Notes: a model not told the origin generated them from the letters alone. Positions 54,191 through 63,744 are shown, counted from the first letter of the stretch. The stretch: DNA of 64,000 nt from Psychroserpens sp. SPM9 (GCF_025153525.1 NZ_JANZNR010000007.1:186001-250000), one strand, 5' to 3'. Numbers and translations are program-made.

Positions 54191-55057
54191 CTATTTAAAT
54201 CGCACAAACTTAGCACTTGCAAATGTGTAGTTAGACACAGGAATAGTCGCATCCTTTTTTAAGTCGTACCAAGGCGAAATATCTGAATCTTCAAGATTCT
54301 TAACCAAATGTACACTTTGTGCAGGCGTATTGCCTTGAAACAACAGAAATAACTTATCTCCATTGTCATTAATAACCTCATCACAGATCATTACAATATG
54401 ACCAGGAGAACCGCCTTTGATGAGCATATCTCCAATGTGTAAATTGGTATCATCAATAGATTCTAGTTCGTTGTAAAGAGACAAAGTCCCCGAATACATA
54501 TAGATTAAATTAAGATACTTGTAAAAATTCGCTTTAGAGTGATTGGCACTTGCGGTTTTATTGAAGGTCACTTTGTTTCCGTTAATTTTTGGTCGATAGC
54601 CTTCAGCATAAGCAATCCATGAGCAGTAATGACCAGATGTAAAATTGAAGCCAATTTCATTTTTTCTATTATTATCCCAAAGGTATTCACTACGGATTCT
54701 GATAAGCGCATCGGCACACTGCTGCAAGCCGTTTTTAGGTACAGGGATTTCTAATATTCCTATATGACCGCCTTGCCAAAAATATTCGGAATCATCATAA
54801 TTGATAATCTTACTTCCGAAGGGTTTCAGTTTATAATTCCGAAGGTACTCAGCAAAACTACCACTTTTATAAGCCACACGTTTATATCCTATTGGTGTAT
54901 TAACTCTAGATGTAATTGTCAAACTATCGCTGTTGACTAAACTAGGGGTTTCGTTACTTGCCACAACAGTATGTACCGCTTTTTTTACGGGTTTAAGCTG
55001 AACTGCCAAAACCACAAGTGATGTTAAAATCAAGATGATAAGTAATACTTTTTTCAT
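54191..55057 (-). CDS. DUF4846 domain protein, membrane-anchored or exported
   Basis: 288 residues, with a hydrophobic N-terminal segment (about 1-20), a linker and the DUF4846-type body with FWQGGHIGILEIPV, CADALIRIRSEYLW, FTSGHYCSW and GGSPGHIVMICDE. The conserved His, Asp and Cys suggest a hydrolase-like fold, but no activity is known. It is 20 bases upstream of the 125-residue gene and apbE on the same strand. Confidence 0.82.
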   Translation of the reverse strand: MKKVLLIILILTSLVVLAVQLKPVKKAVHTVVASNETPSLVNSDSLTITSRVNTPIGYKRVAYKSGSFAEYLRNYKLKPFGSKIINYDDSEYFWQGGHIGILEIPVPKNGLQQCADALIRIRSEYLWDNNRKNEIGFNFTSGHYCSWIAYAEGYRPKINGNKVTFNKTASANHSKANFYKYLNLIYMYSGTLSLYNELESIDDTNLHIGDMLIKGGSPGHIVMICDEVINDNGDKLFLLFQGNTPAQSVHLVKNLEDSDISPWYDLKKDATIPVSNYTFASAKFVRFK

Positions 55058-55149
55058 ATGTATTTGAACGTTCTAAAGTAGGTATTTGTTATGTAAACAA
55101 CGAAATAAAGCGTAAATTTAGACATTAGCCAACCCATAAATGTAACGCA

Positions 55150-56646
55150 ATGAAATTTTTGAAGCCAACCTTATTATTATTTGTATTTGTATTAACCTGC
55201 TCTGCGTATGCGCAAACAGACAAAGAAAAAGTGATTGAAACGATACATGAGAAAACTATTGAAGGCCACATCTATTTTTTAGCCGATGATTTGCTAAAAG
55301 GAAGAGAAACGGGAACACCAGAAAACAAGATAGCGGCTTCCTATTTAGCAAATACATTACGCAGTTATGGCGTTAAACCAAATCCGCAAACAGGCACCTA
55401 CTATCAGGAAGTGCCATTGAAACGTGTGTCACCGCCTTCTGAAGTTACTCTAGAAATCAACGGTCAAAAAATTAAGGATTATGCTTTTATTTTTCCATCA
55501 CCAGTTAACACAAACAGTGATGCCGTGTTTTTAAACTATGGTCTTGAAGACGATTACAAAGGAAAAAACTTAAAAGGTAAAGTCATTATCGTAAAAGCAG
55601 GAAGCCCAGAAACATATGATTCAAGAGCCGCGTTTAGATTGAGAAGTAAAAAGCAAGACTTAGCGCAATCTAATGGTGTTACAGCTATTATTGAACTTTT
55701 AAATGCCGACCAAAACATGTGGGGATTTATAGATCATAATTTTAATTCTTCAAAACTGATGCTTGCTAAAAACGAGCAAGGCGAAGACGATAAAAGTTAT
55801 GATAACCAAACAGCTCATATTTGGGTTTTAGACACCAACCATGATATGGCCACTAAACTTAGTTCTTCTAAGACCATCACTTCTAAAATTGCGATTAATG
55901 AAAAGAAAGAGGAAATGGTCATATCACAAAATGTAATTGGAATCGTGGAAGGCTCAGACCCAAAACTTAAAGATGAATTTATTATTTATTCAGCACATTA
56001 CGACCATGTAGGCGTGGGCACTCCAGACGAAACAGGAGACACTATCTATAATGGCGCAAGAGATAATGCAGTTGGAACAACTACAGTCTTGAGTATGGCT
56101 GAAAATTTAGCCAAGTATCCAACGAAGCGCTCGGCATTATTTATTCTATTTACAGGCGAAGAAAAAGGCCTCTTGGGCAGTAAATTTTATGTTGAAAATC
56201 CTGTGCTTCCATTACAGCAAATGGTTTACTGTTTTAATAGTGATAATGGTGGTTATAACGATACTTCTTTAGCGACAATTATCGGATTACCAAGAACAAC
56301 AGCCGCAGAAAACATTAAAAATGCGGCAACAACTTTTGGATTAACAGCCATTGATGATCCAGCACCAGAACAAGGGTTATTTGACCGAAGTGATAATGTT
56401 CATTTTGCCAGAAAAGGGATTCCTGCTCCCACATTTTCGTTAGGATTTACAGCTTTTAACGGTGATGTTACAAAGTACTATCACAGGCCTGGAGATGAAG
56501 CTCACAATTTAGATTTTGATTATTTGCTGAAGTTTTTTAGAGCTTATGTGATGTCTGGACGTCTCATTGGAAATGATCCAAAAACACCGGTTTGGACTTC
56601 AGGCGATAAGTATGAAGCAGCAGGAAAAGCACTTTACGGAAATTAA
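55150..56646 (+). CDS. M28-family zinc aminopeptidase with PA insert, exported
   Basis: 498 residues. Signal peptide (about 1-22, ending AYAQ), a protease-associated domain (about 90-220), then an M28 catalytic core with SAHYDHVG (ligand His), GARDNAVGTTT (bridging Asp), FTGEEKGLLGSKFY (catalytic Glu pair), NSDNGG and a final YYHRPGDEAHN ligand His. It should release amino acids from peptides on the envelope or outside. ATG start. Confidence 0.92.
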   Translation: MKFLKPTLLLFVFVLTCSAYAQTDKEKVIETIHEKTIEGHIYFLADDLLKGRETGTPENKIAASYLANTLRSYGVKPNPQTGTYYQEVPLKRVSPPSEVTLEINGQKIKDYAFIFPSPVNTNSDAVFLNYGLEDDYKGKNLKGKVIIVKAGSPETYDSRAAFRLRSKKQDLAQSNGVTAIIELLNADQNMWGFIDHNFNSSKLMLAKNEQGEDDKSYDNQTAHIWVLDTNHDMATKLSSSKTITSKIAINEKKEEMVISQNVIGIVEGSDPKLKDEFIIYSAHYDHVGVGTPDETGDTIYNGARDNAVGTTTVLSMAENLAKYPTKRSALFILFTGEEKGLLGSKFYVENPVLPLQQMVYCFNSDNGGYNDTSLATIIGLPRTTAAENIKNAATTFGLTAIDDPAPEQGLFDRSDNVHFARKGIPAPTFSLGFTAFNGDVTKYYHRPGDEAHNLDFDYLLKFFRAYVMSGRLIGNDPKTPVWTSGDKYEAAGKALYGN

Positions 56647-56667
56647 ATTAAAGTGATAAGATTGTCA

Positions 56668-57069
56668 ATGATTAAATACGTTCAGAATAAAACGTTAAAA
56701 CGGCCTCAAATTGTAACGTATAGCCTCATGCTATTACTAATAGTTAGTTGTAATACTCAAAGTACGCTACCAGACCCTTTGGAAGCGGGTTGGAATAATA
56801 AAGCTGTTTGCGAAGTTATAGAAGACACTAAAAACCTGAGAGTATTGAAATGTACATTTGCCCCAGGTGTTGGTCATGAAAAACATTATCATAAGCCGCA
56901 TTTTGGCTATACCCTTGCAGGAAGTCGGTTTCGAATTAAGGACACTTCGGGAACCAGAGACGTCAATGTGCCAACAGGTTATAGTTTTAGCAAGGAAGAG
57001 ATTTCAACACATGAAGTCCTTAATATCGGTGATAGTACAGCTGTATTTTTAATTATAGAATATAAATAA
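56668..57069 (+). CDS. small cupin-fold lipoprotein
   Basis: About 133 residues, with a lipoprotein signal (lipobox IVSC) after a long charged N-region. The cupin barrel has a metal-binding-like set, HEKHYHKPHFGYTLAG, and the second half GYSFSKEEISTHEVLNIG. Small cupins like this often bind a metal or small ligand; no reaction is known. An in-frame GTG at 56653 would extend the N-terminus. It follows the M28 gene by 21 bases. Confidence 0.8.
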   Translation: MIKYVQNKTLKRPQIVTYSLMLLLIVSCNTQSTLPDPLEAGWNNKAVCEVIEDTKNLRVLKCTFAPGVGHEKHYHKPHFGYTLAGSRFRIKDTSGTRDVNVPTGYSFSKEEISTHEVLNIGDSTAVFLIIEYK

Positions 57070-57072
57070 TAC

Positions 57073-57201
57073 ATGAACGGATTTGATATAGTAATGATTA
57101 TAGCCATCATACTCTTTGCAAGACTTGGAGTACGTTTAGTAACGGGTTATATCAAAATGAAAAAAGATAGTAAAAAAGAGGATTCTGAAAAAAATACTTA
57201 A
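57073..57201 (+). CDS. small single-helix membrane protein, 42 residues
   Basis: Starts ATG 57073 (MNGFDIVMIIAIILFARLGV) with one membrane helix (about 5-26) and a Lys/Glu/Asp-rich tail ending SEKNT. Its place 3 bases after the cupin gene, and the hydrophobic-then-charged layout, support a real small membrane protein, but no homologs can be checked here. Confidence 0.55.
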   Translation: MNGFDIVMIIAIILFARLGVRLVTGYIKMKKDSKKEDSEKNT

Positions 57202-57227
57202 AAAATTATTATATGAATTTAACATAT

Positions 57228-57255
57228 AAAAAAACCAACTCAAATGAGTTGGTTT
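57228..57255 (-). terminator. terminator of the nqr operon (bidirectional in form)
   Basis: AAACCAACTCA pairs with TGAGTTGGTTT around a 2-base loop. On the minus strand it is followed by a run of seven U (from the A run at 57228-57234), so it suits nqrF; on the plus strand the tail is weaker. Confidence 0.75.
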
Positions 57256-57270
57256 ATTGTTTTGGATGCG

Positions 57271-57291
57271 ATTCTGAAACAAGTTCAGAAT
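57271..57291. repeat. REP-like intergenic palindrome
   Basis: ATTCTGAA-ACAAG-TTCAGAAT, followed by GACAT. It resembles the palindrome at 23804-23824 and matches a motif familiar from intergenic DNA of flavobacteria. Confidence 0.6.
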
Positions 57292-57314
57292 GACATTATA
57301 TAGAATTTTGAATA

Positions 57315-58625
57315 TTATCCTCCGAAATCATCGAATCTAATGTGTTCATCTGGAATACCAAAATCTTCACCCATTTTCTGAACAGCCTGGTTCATTAATG
57401 GAGGTCCACAGAAATATAATTCAATATCTTCAGGAGCTTCATGATGATTTAAGTAGTTATCAATTACACAATTGTGAATAAATCCTACAAATCCGTCTCC
57501 TGCTTCATCGTTAATATCTTTTTTCACTTTCCAGTTATCTTCTTCCATAGGCTCTGATAAGGCCATATAGAATTTAAAGTTAGGAAAGTCTTTTTCTAAT
57601 TTTCTGAAGTGTTCAATATAGAATAACTCGCGTTTTGAACGTCCGCCATACCAATACGTTACTTTACGACCTGTTTTAATGGTTCTAAATAACTGGTATA
57701 AGTGTGAACGCATTGGTGCCATACCTGCACCACCACCAACATATAGCATTTCGCTATCAGACTCGTTGATAAAGAATTCACCATAAGGTCCAGAAATTGT
57801 GACTTTATCACCAGGCTTTTGAGCAAAAATATAAGACGATGCAACCCCAGGATTCACATCCATCCATCCGTTTTTAGCACGATCCCAAGGCGGCGTTGCG
57901 ATACGTACGTTTAACATGATTTCACGACCTTCGGCTGGGTAAGAAGCCATCGAGTAGGCTCTTTCAACCAATTCGGTGTTTTTCATCACCAATGGCCAAA
58001 GTCCGAATTTATCCCATTCAGCTTGAAACTTATCTGGCGTTTCGTGTTCTTCTGGGTGAGCCGTGATATCAATATCTGAATATTTGATTTCACATTCTGG
58101 AATTTCAATTTGAATATATCCACCAGCTTTATATCCCATATCTTCAGGAATTTCAACAACGAATTCCTTAATAAATGAGGCTACGTTATAATTTCTTACA
58201 ACAGTAGCTTCCCATTTTTTAATTCCGAAGACTTCTTCAGGAATAGTAATTTCCATATCCTGCTTCACTTTTACCTGACATGATAAACGTGCACCATGTT
58301 GCAATTCTTTTCTACTGAAGTGAGGTGTTTCGGTAGGTAATGCTTCACCACCTCCTGAAAGAACGTGACATTCACATTGAATACAAGTTCCACCACCACC
58401 ACAAGCAGATGGTAAGAATATTTTCTCGCCACCTAAGGTAGACAGTAAAGTTCCACCAGAAGCGACTTGAATTTCCTTTTCACCATTAATTTTAATTGTT
58501 ACTGGGCCAGATGGTGATAATTTTTGTTTAACAAACAATAGTAAGCTTACGAGTATTAATGTTACCAATAAAAACGCTGCTACGGTTGCTATAACTGTCC
58601 CTAATGTTCCTGCTGCTAAAATCAT
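57315..58625 (-). CDS. nqrF: Na+-NQR subunit F (NADH-oxidising 2Fe-2S/FAD subunit)
   Basis: Entry point for electrons from NADH in the sodium-pumping NADH:quinone reductase. 436 residues. N-terminal membrane helix (about 5-28), plant-type 2Fe-2S ferredoxin domain with CGGGGTCIQCECHV, and a ferredoxin-NADP+-reductase-like C-terminal part with the FAD motif RAYSMASYP and NADH-site YFCGPPLMN. Last gene of the operon; 1-base gap after nqrE. Confidence 0.96.
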   Translation of the reverse strand: MILAAGTLGTVIATVAAFLLVTLILVSLLLFVKQKLSPSGPVTIKINGEKEIQVASGGTLLSTLGGEKIFLPSACGGGGTCIQCECHVLSGGGEALPTETPHFSRKELQHGARLSCQVKVKQDMEITIPEEVFGIKKWEATVVRNYNVASFIKEFVVEIPEDMGYKAGGYIQIEIPECEIKYSDIDITAHPEEHETPDKFQAEWDKFGLWPLVMKNTELVERAYSMASYPAEGREIMLNVRIATPPWDRAKNGWMDVNPGVASSYIFAQKPGDKVTISGPYGEFFINESDSEMLYVGGGAGMAPMRSHLYQLFRTIKTGRKVTYWYGGRSKRELFYIEHFRKLEKDFPNFKFYMALSEPMEEDNWKVKKDINDEAGDGFVGFIHNCVIDNYLNHHEAPEDIELYFCGPPLMNQAVQKMGEDFGIPDEHIRFDDFGG

Positions 58626-58626
58626 A

Positions 58627-59343
58627 CTACTCTTCTATTTTAGTGTTGTTAGCTAAATCTGTATTATCATCAGTTGGTGTGACTTGCACTTCAACTGTAG
58701 TCTCTTCTTTTGTCTCTTCGTCACCACCAGTTAACATACCACCAAAGCTCATAAACCCAATGGCCATTAAACCAGTAATAATAAATGTAATTCCTAGGCC
58801 TCTTAAAGCAGGTGGTACATTAGAATATCTGATTTTTTCACGAATAGCAGCAATAGCCAAAATCGCTAAAAACCATCCAATTCCTGAACCGACACCATAG
58901 GTTGTTGCTAAGCCTAAAGTTGCTATTTCACGAGATTGCATAAATAATGAACCTCCTAAAATAGCACAGTTTACAGCAATAAGCGGTAAGAAAATACCAA
59001 GTGAGTTATATAATGACGGAGAGAATTTCTCAACGACAATTTCTACCAACTGTACCATGGTTGCAATGGTTGCAATAAACATGATAAATGATAAGAAACT
59101 TAAATCATAATCGGCATATTCTGGCCCCATCCATGACAGTGCTCCAGGTTGTAAAATATATTGATCTAACAACCAGTTTAAAGGTACTGTAATAGCAAGT
59201 ACGAAAATTACAGCGGCTCCTAGTCCTACAGCTGTAGATACTTTTTTAGATACGGCAAGGTACGAACACATTCCAAGGAACGTGGCAAATACCATGTTAT
59301 CTATAAATATTGATTTGAAAAATAATTCTAAGTGCTCTAACAT
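58627..59343 (-). CDS. nqrE: Na+-NQR subunit E
   Basis: Integral membrane subunit with six helices; together with NqrD it holds an intramembrane iron centre (family knowledge). 238 residues, longer than the usual ~200 because of an acidic, Thr/Glu-rich C-terminal tail (about 200-238). The core has FIDNMVFATFLGMCSYLAVS, NCAILGGSLF and GVGSGIGWFLAI. Five bases from nqrD, 1 from nqrF. Confidence 0.95.
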   Translation of the reverse strand: MLEHLELFFKSIFIDNMVFATFLGMCSYLAVSKKVSTAVGLGAAVIFVLAITVPLNWLLDQYILQPGALSWMGPEYADYDLSFLSFIMFIATIATMVQLVEIVVEKFSPSLYNSLGIFLPLIAVNCAILGGSLFMQSREIATLGLATTYGVGSGIGWFLAILAIAAIREKIRYSNVPPALRGLGITFIITGLMAIGFMSFGGMLTGGDEETKEETTVEVQVTPTDDNTDLANNTKIEE

Positions 59344-59348
59344 ATCTT

Positions 59349-59993
59349 TTAATCTTCGATTAATGTTTTATTTCTTGTGCGTTGTACCCAGATAATGATT
59401 CCTACGACAATTAATGCCATTGGTGACAATAACATAAATCCGTTGTTTTCATAACCTAAGGCATATAGCCCTGTTTTTTCGATAGGATCTCCAAGTACTG
59501 AGATTCCTAGTAAGGTTCCAGAACCTAAAAGTTCTCTAAAGAATCCTACTATAATTAAAATTACAGCATATCCTAAAGCGTTACCTATACCATCTAAGAA
59601 AGATCTCCAAGGACCATTTCCTAGAGCGAAGGCTTCAAAACGTCCCATAATGATACAGTTGGTAATAATTAATCCAACAAAAACAGATAGGGTTTTACTC
59701 AACTCGTAAGCAAATGCTTTGAGAACCAAATCCACAATAATTACAAGCGTTGCAACGACAATAAGTTGTACGATAATTCTAATTTTTGAAGGAATGATAT
59801 TTCGCATTAGAGAAATAACAACGTTACCAACACCTAATACAAACAATACAGATATTGACATTACTATGGAGGCTTCTAATTCTGCAGTAATCGCTAAAGC
59901 CGAACAAATACCAAGTACCTGAATGGTAATTGGATTATTATCTGCTAATGGATCTTTTATTAAAGCTGCATCTTTTTTTGAAAATAGTCCCAT
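59349..59993 (-). CDS. nqrD: Na+-NQR subunit D
   Basis: Membrane subunit, 214 residues, six helices, paired with NqrE. Recognised by DNNPITIQVLGICSALAITA near the start (with the conserved Cys), VGLIITNCIIMGRFEAFALG and the LAxxNP-like ends of the RnfA/E-NqrD/E family. One base from nqrC; 5 bases to nqrE. Confidence 0.95.
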   Translation of the reverse strand: MGLFSKKDAALIKDPLADNNPITIQVLGICSALAITAELEASIVMSISVLFVLGVGNVVISLMRNIIPSKIRIIVQLIVVATLVIIVDLVLKAFAYELSKTLSVFVGLIITNCIIMGRFEAFALGNGPWRSFLDGIGNALGYAVILIIVGFFRELLGSGTLLGISVLGDPIEKTGLYALGYENNGFMLLSPMALIVVGIIIWVQRTRNKTLIED

Positions 59994-59994
59994 A

Positions 59995-60795
59995 TTAGTT
60001 AGCTTGTTTTTTTAAATTATCAAAATAAGGCTTGTATAGTTTTAGGTCACTTTTAATCATGGCTGTAACACCATCACCCGTAATCGTAGCACCTGCAATC
60101 GCATCTACTTCATTATCGGTCTTATCTTCGTTTTTAGGATCGGCATTACCTTTAGCAACAGTGATACCTTTAAAAGCGCCATTGGACGTTAATAAATGTT
60201 CTCCGTAGAAATCATCCATGAAATAACGCTGTTTGATATTCGCACCAAGACCTGGTGTTTCTCCTTTATGATCAAAATAAGCACCTTGAACGACCATGTT
60301 TTCATCTACAGCAACATAACCCCAAATGGCATCCCAAAGGCCTTTTCCATAAATTGGAGCCACATAAACTAATTTTCCTTCTTTATTGTTTCCAACAAAT
60401 AATGGTAGTTTTCTAACCCCTCCATTTTTAGCATTAGATTTTTGCTTTTTTATGTCAATTAAATAAGGCTCCTGACCATTATTAGCATCCATATACTCTT
60501 GTCTTGTCATTTGGCTAATGAGTTTACCATCTTGAACTTCGAGTACAATTTGTTCGCTTACATTATCTGAAAATAATTGTGGTGCCTCTGCTGTTGAAAC
60601 AAAAACTGCACTGCCCTCTTCATTATTATTAATCCCCATAGCATAGAGAATATTTTGTTGTTTCTCTAAACGTTGATTCTCACTAATTGTAGGCTTTAAT
60701 GACGACGCTAAATACGCCAACAATGCGCCAACAACCAATACCATTGCTATGGCAAAAATTATGGTATACGAATTTTTATCTGTTCTCTTTTCCAT
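59995..60795 (-). CDS. nqrC: Na+-NQR subunit C (FMN-bearing)
   Basis: Membrane-anchored periplasmic subunit, 266 residues, one N-terminal helix (about 11-30). FMN is attached by ApbE to a Thr in the S/T-G-A-T motif; here the local sequence is DAIAGATITGDGVTAM, so the Thr of AGAT is the expected site. KGETPGLGANIKQRYFMDDF is also typical. Two bases after nqrB, one before nqrD. Confidence 0.95.
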   Translation of the reverse strand: MEKRTDKNSYTIIFAIAMVLVVGALLAYLASSLKPTISENQRLEKQQNILYAMGINNNEEGSAVFVSTAEAPQLFSDNVSEQIVLEVQDGKLISQMTRQEYMDANNGQEPYLIDIKKQKSNAKNGGVRKLPLFVGNNKEGKLVYVAPIYGKGLWDAIWGYVAVDENMVVQGAYFDHKGETPGLGANIKQRYFMDDFYGEHLLTSNGAFKGITVAKGNADPKNEDKTDNEVDAIAGATITGDGVTAMIKSDLKLYKPYFDNLKKQAN

Positions 60796-60797
60796 CG

Positions 60798-62024
60798 TTA
60801 AGCAGTTTTAACTTTTAGACGTTTCATTCTTTTCTTTACATTACCTTGAACCACATAGTGATCAATTGTTGGTGCAAATACATTCATTAATAGAATCGCT
60901 AACATCACACCTTCTGGATAAGCCGGGTTGAAGACACGAATCATAATCGATATAAAACCTACTAAGAATCCATAAATCCATTTACCTTTGTTGGTTTGTG
61001 AGGCCGTTACAGGATCGGTTGCCATAAAGACAGTACCAAAGGCAAATCCACCAATTAACAGGTGATGCCAAAATGGTGTATTCATCAATCCGTAGAATTT
61101 ACTACTTTCAGTAATCCATTCAGAGCTTACAGCAAAATTGAAAATTAATCCCATCGCCAAAGCACCTAATACTGAGGACAACATAATTCTCCAGCTTCCT
61201 ATTTTTGTAAAGATTAAAATCCCAGCACCAATTAAAATGATTAAGGTTGATGTTTCTCCAACTGAACCAGGAATTAATCCGTAGAACATATCCATCACAT
61301 CATAACCAACCGCCTTATTTTGAGCAAGACTTCCTAAAATCGTTTCTCCAGAAATAGCATCTAGATTTTCACCAGCAGCAATTGCTTTATCTCTAGCAAC
61401 AGCACCTTGAACCCATACTTTATCTCCCGACATCCATGTTGGATAAGCGAAGAATAAAAAGGCTCTAATGGTTAAAGCAGGGTTTAAGATATTCATTCCT
61501 GTACCACCAAAGACTTCTTTACCAATTACAACTCCGAAAGCTACAGCTACTGCAAGCATCCATAATGGCGTATCAATTGGTACAATTAAAGGCACTAACA
61601 TTCCAGTTACTAAATACCCTTCTTCTACTTCGTGGCTATTTTTGATGGCGAATAAAATTTCAATCGCCAAACCAACGCCGTAAGATACAATGACTAAAGG
61701 CAGTACTTTCCAGAAGCCAACCATAAAGTTATCCATGGTCCAGAATTCTGAACTAAAAAACCCTCCAGTAGCTTGTTGAATATCTCCAAAGGCAACATGG
61801 TGTTGGTATCCAGCGTTAAACATTCCGAAGATTAAACATGGTACCATTGCCATAATCACAATGTTCATGGTACGCTTTAAATCGTCGGCTGCTTTAATGT
61901 GTGTCCCATTATGAGTGGTCTCATTAGGCAAGAATAAAAAGGTATGTATCGCCGAAAATGCAGGCAACCATTTTTTGTCTTTATTCTTTTCTCTAAAATT
62001 ATGTAAACTGTTTTTTAAACCCAT
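60798..62024 (-). CDS. nqrB: Na+-NQR subunit B (FMN-bearing, ubiquinone-reducing core)
   Basis: Large membrane subunit, 408 residues, about ten helices. FMN and riboflavin sites and the Na+ path belong here (family knowledge). GTGMNILNPALTIRAFLFFA, GSVGETSTLIILIGAG and FGTVFMATDPVTASQTNKGK are typical. The local flavinylation motif is DAISGETILG, with Glu where the consensus has Ala (SGAT). Start ATG overlaps the nqrA stop by one base. Confidence 0.94.
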   Translation of the reverse strand: MGLKNSLHNFREKNKDKKWLPAFSAIHTFLFLPNETTHNGTHIKAADDLKRTMNIVIMAMVPCLIFGMFNAGYQHHVAFGDIQQATGGFFSSEFWTMDNFMVGFWKVLPLVIVSYGVGLAIEILFAIKNSHEVEEGYLVTGMLVPLIVPIDTPLWMLAVAVAFGVVIGKEVFGGTGMNILNPALTIRAFLFFAYPTWMSGDKVWVQGAVARDKAIAAGENLDAISGETILGSLAQNKAVGYDVMDMFYGLIPGSVGETSTLIILIGAGILIFTKIGSWRIMLSSVLGALAMGLIFNFAVSSEWITESSKFYGLMNTPFWHHLLIGGFAFGTVFMATDPVTASQTNKGKWIYGFLVGFISIMIRVFNPAYPEGVMLAILLMNVFAPTIDHYVVQGNVKKRMKRLKVKTA

Positions 62025-63373
62025 TATCCTATCTCTTTAAGCATTAAGTCTAAACCTTTTCTAATAATATCTTGATGCGGTTGTTTAGACACACATATAA
62101 ATTCTGTTAATGCGAAATCTTCGGGAGCAACTTCGTACATTCCTAAAGCTTCCATTTCATCTAAATCCTCATATTTACACGCTTTTAAGATTTGTAACGG
62201 ATAAATATCTAAAGGAAACACCTCTTCATAGGAACCCGTAACCACAAAAGCACGATGTTCACCATTGGTATTGGTATTTAAACTGTATTTTTTCTTAGGT
62301 GTTAACCAAGAAAATGTTAACGCTCTAGACGTTGAAATTTTATTGAAAACGGGTTTATTCCAACCGAAAAACTCATAATCATCACCTTCAGGAATGACAG
62401 TAATTAAGTTATCGTAATAGCCTAAACTCCCGTCTGGTTTTACTTGTTTTCCAGACAATACATTTCCGGAGATAATACGATCATTACCGTCTTTTTCGAC
62501 GCCATTATCGTAGACCATAGTGGCTACTTCGCTTCCTATTTTGGTTTTAAAATATCTAGGTTTTTTTACTGAAGAACCTGCTAAAGCAATGACGCGTTCG
62601 GCATTGAATTTACCTGTAAGTAATAATTCACCAATAATCACTAAATCCTGCGCATTGACTGTCCAAACCGTTTCTCCTTTATTAACAGGATCGATTTTAT
62701 TGATATGCGTACCAACATTACCTGCTGGATGCGGACCAGACACTTTGTGAATTACAGCGTCGTTCATAGTTGCTAATGGCGAATTGTTAGAACCAACTCC
62801 AATATGCACTTGCCCTTCGGTTAATTTTGCTAATGCAGAAACAGCAGCTTGTAATTCGGCTTCTTTACCTGCAAGTACAAAATCTAAATCTGCAGCTAAA
62901 GGCGCTGTTGCATGTCCAGAGATAAAAATCGACTTAGGCGATTTTTCCGGATTAGCAATCACATCATAAGGTCTTTGCTTGATAAAAGGCCAACATCCAG
63001 AAGCTAATAAATGTGCTTTGGTAGCAGCTGCATCAGCATTTATGTTAAACTTTCCAAAATCTTTGTAAGATTGCTCTTTATCTGCTTGAATCTTAACGGC
63101 ATCAATACGTCGTTTAGGACCTCTTAATACCTCTACCACAGTTCCAGAAACTGGTGAAACGAACTTTACGTCTTCATTTGACTTATCATAAAAGATAACA
63201 TCTCCTGTTTGTAAAGTAGTTCCTTCTTTGGCTACGAGTTTTGGAATAACGCTGTGAAAATCTTCAGGTCTGATAGTGCAGAAATTACTTATAATGGCTT
63301 GTTCAACTGTTTTATCAGCTTCGCCTACAAGTTTTATATCCAGACCTTTTTTAATCTTAATGTCTTTTGACAT
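62024..63373 (-). CDS. nqrA: Na+-NQR subunit A
   Basis: Soluble cytoplasmic subunit of the complex, implicated in quinone binding, 449 residues. Starts MSKDIKIKKGLDIKLVGEAD; HLLASGCWPFIKQRPYDV, FISGHATAPLAADLDF and HVGVGSN-like IGVGSNNSPLA fit NqrA. Promoter-like box lies 38 bases upstream. First gene of a compact six-gene operon that ends at the terminator near 57.24 kb. Confidence 0.95.
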   Translation of the reverse strand: MSKDIKIKKGLDIKLVGEADKTVEQAIISNFCTIRPEDFHSVIPKLVAKEGTTLQTGDVIFYDKSNEDVKFVSPVSGTVVEVLRGPKRRIDAVKIQADKEQSYKDFGKFNINADAAATKAHLLASGCWPFIKQRPYDVIANPEKSPKSIFISGHATAPLAADLDFVLAGKEAELQAAVSALAKLTEGQVHIGVGSNNSPLATMNDAVIHKVSGPHPAGNVGTHINKIDPVNKGETVWTVNAQDLVIIGELLLTGKFNAERVIALAGSSVKKPRYFKTKIGSEVATMVYDNGVEKDGNDRIISGNVLSGKQVKPDGSLGYYDNLITVIPEGDDYEFFGWNKPVFNKISTSRALTFSWLTPKKKYSLNTNTNGEHRAFVVTGSYEEVFPLDIYPLQILKACKYEDLDEMEALGMYEVAPEDFALTEFICVSKQPHQDIIRKGLDLMLKEIG

Positions 63374-63410
63374 ACGCTTTATATTGAAATTAGTTGTCTA
63401 AAAATCGGTG

Positions 63411-63418
63411 CAAATTTA
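63411..63418 (-). promoter_or_regulatory. -7-like box of the nqr operon
   Basis: TAAATTTG on the minus strand, full TAnnTTTG match, 38 bases before the nqrA ATG. The remaining bases to the divergent gene at 63766 (about 350) hold no gene I can support. Confidence 0.5.
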
Positions 63419-63736
63419 CGAATTTACCACGTAATAAAATAGCCTGTCTTTCTAAGTTTGTTATTTTTAATAATTCTAAATAACTTAGTTATACGAATTA
63501 AATATATGTGGCTGTTATTTATATTCTTATCAGACTTTAAAACACTCATTTTAAAAAAGCTACTTCTACAGAACATCTTCACAATACAAAGCGAGTTTAG
63601 TTGTTAGTAATTTAAGCCATAGCAACAAAAAACTATAGCATGATAATGGCTTCAAAAATATTTGAACATGCAATAATCTACTGAAGTCTTCAGTTACCGG
63701 AATTAGGAATTTAGGTTTTAAGGCACAGATTTTGTT

Positions 63737-63744
63737 TATCTTTG
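63737..63744 (+). promoter_or_regulatory. -7-like box of the DUF5103 gene
   Basis: TATCTTTG, full TAnnTTTG match, 22 bases before the ATG; no -33 TTG at the expected distance was found. Confidence 0.42.
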
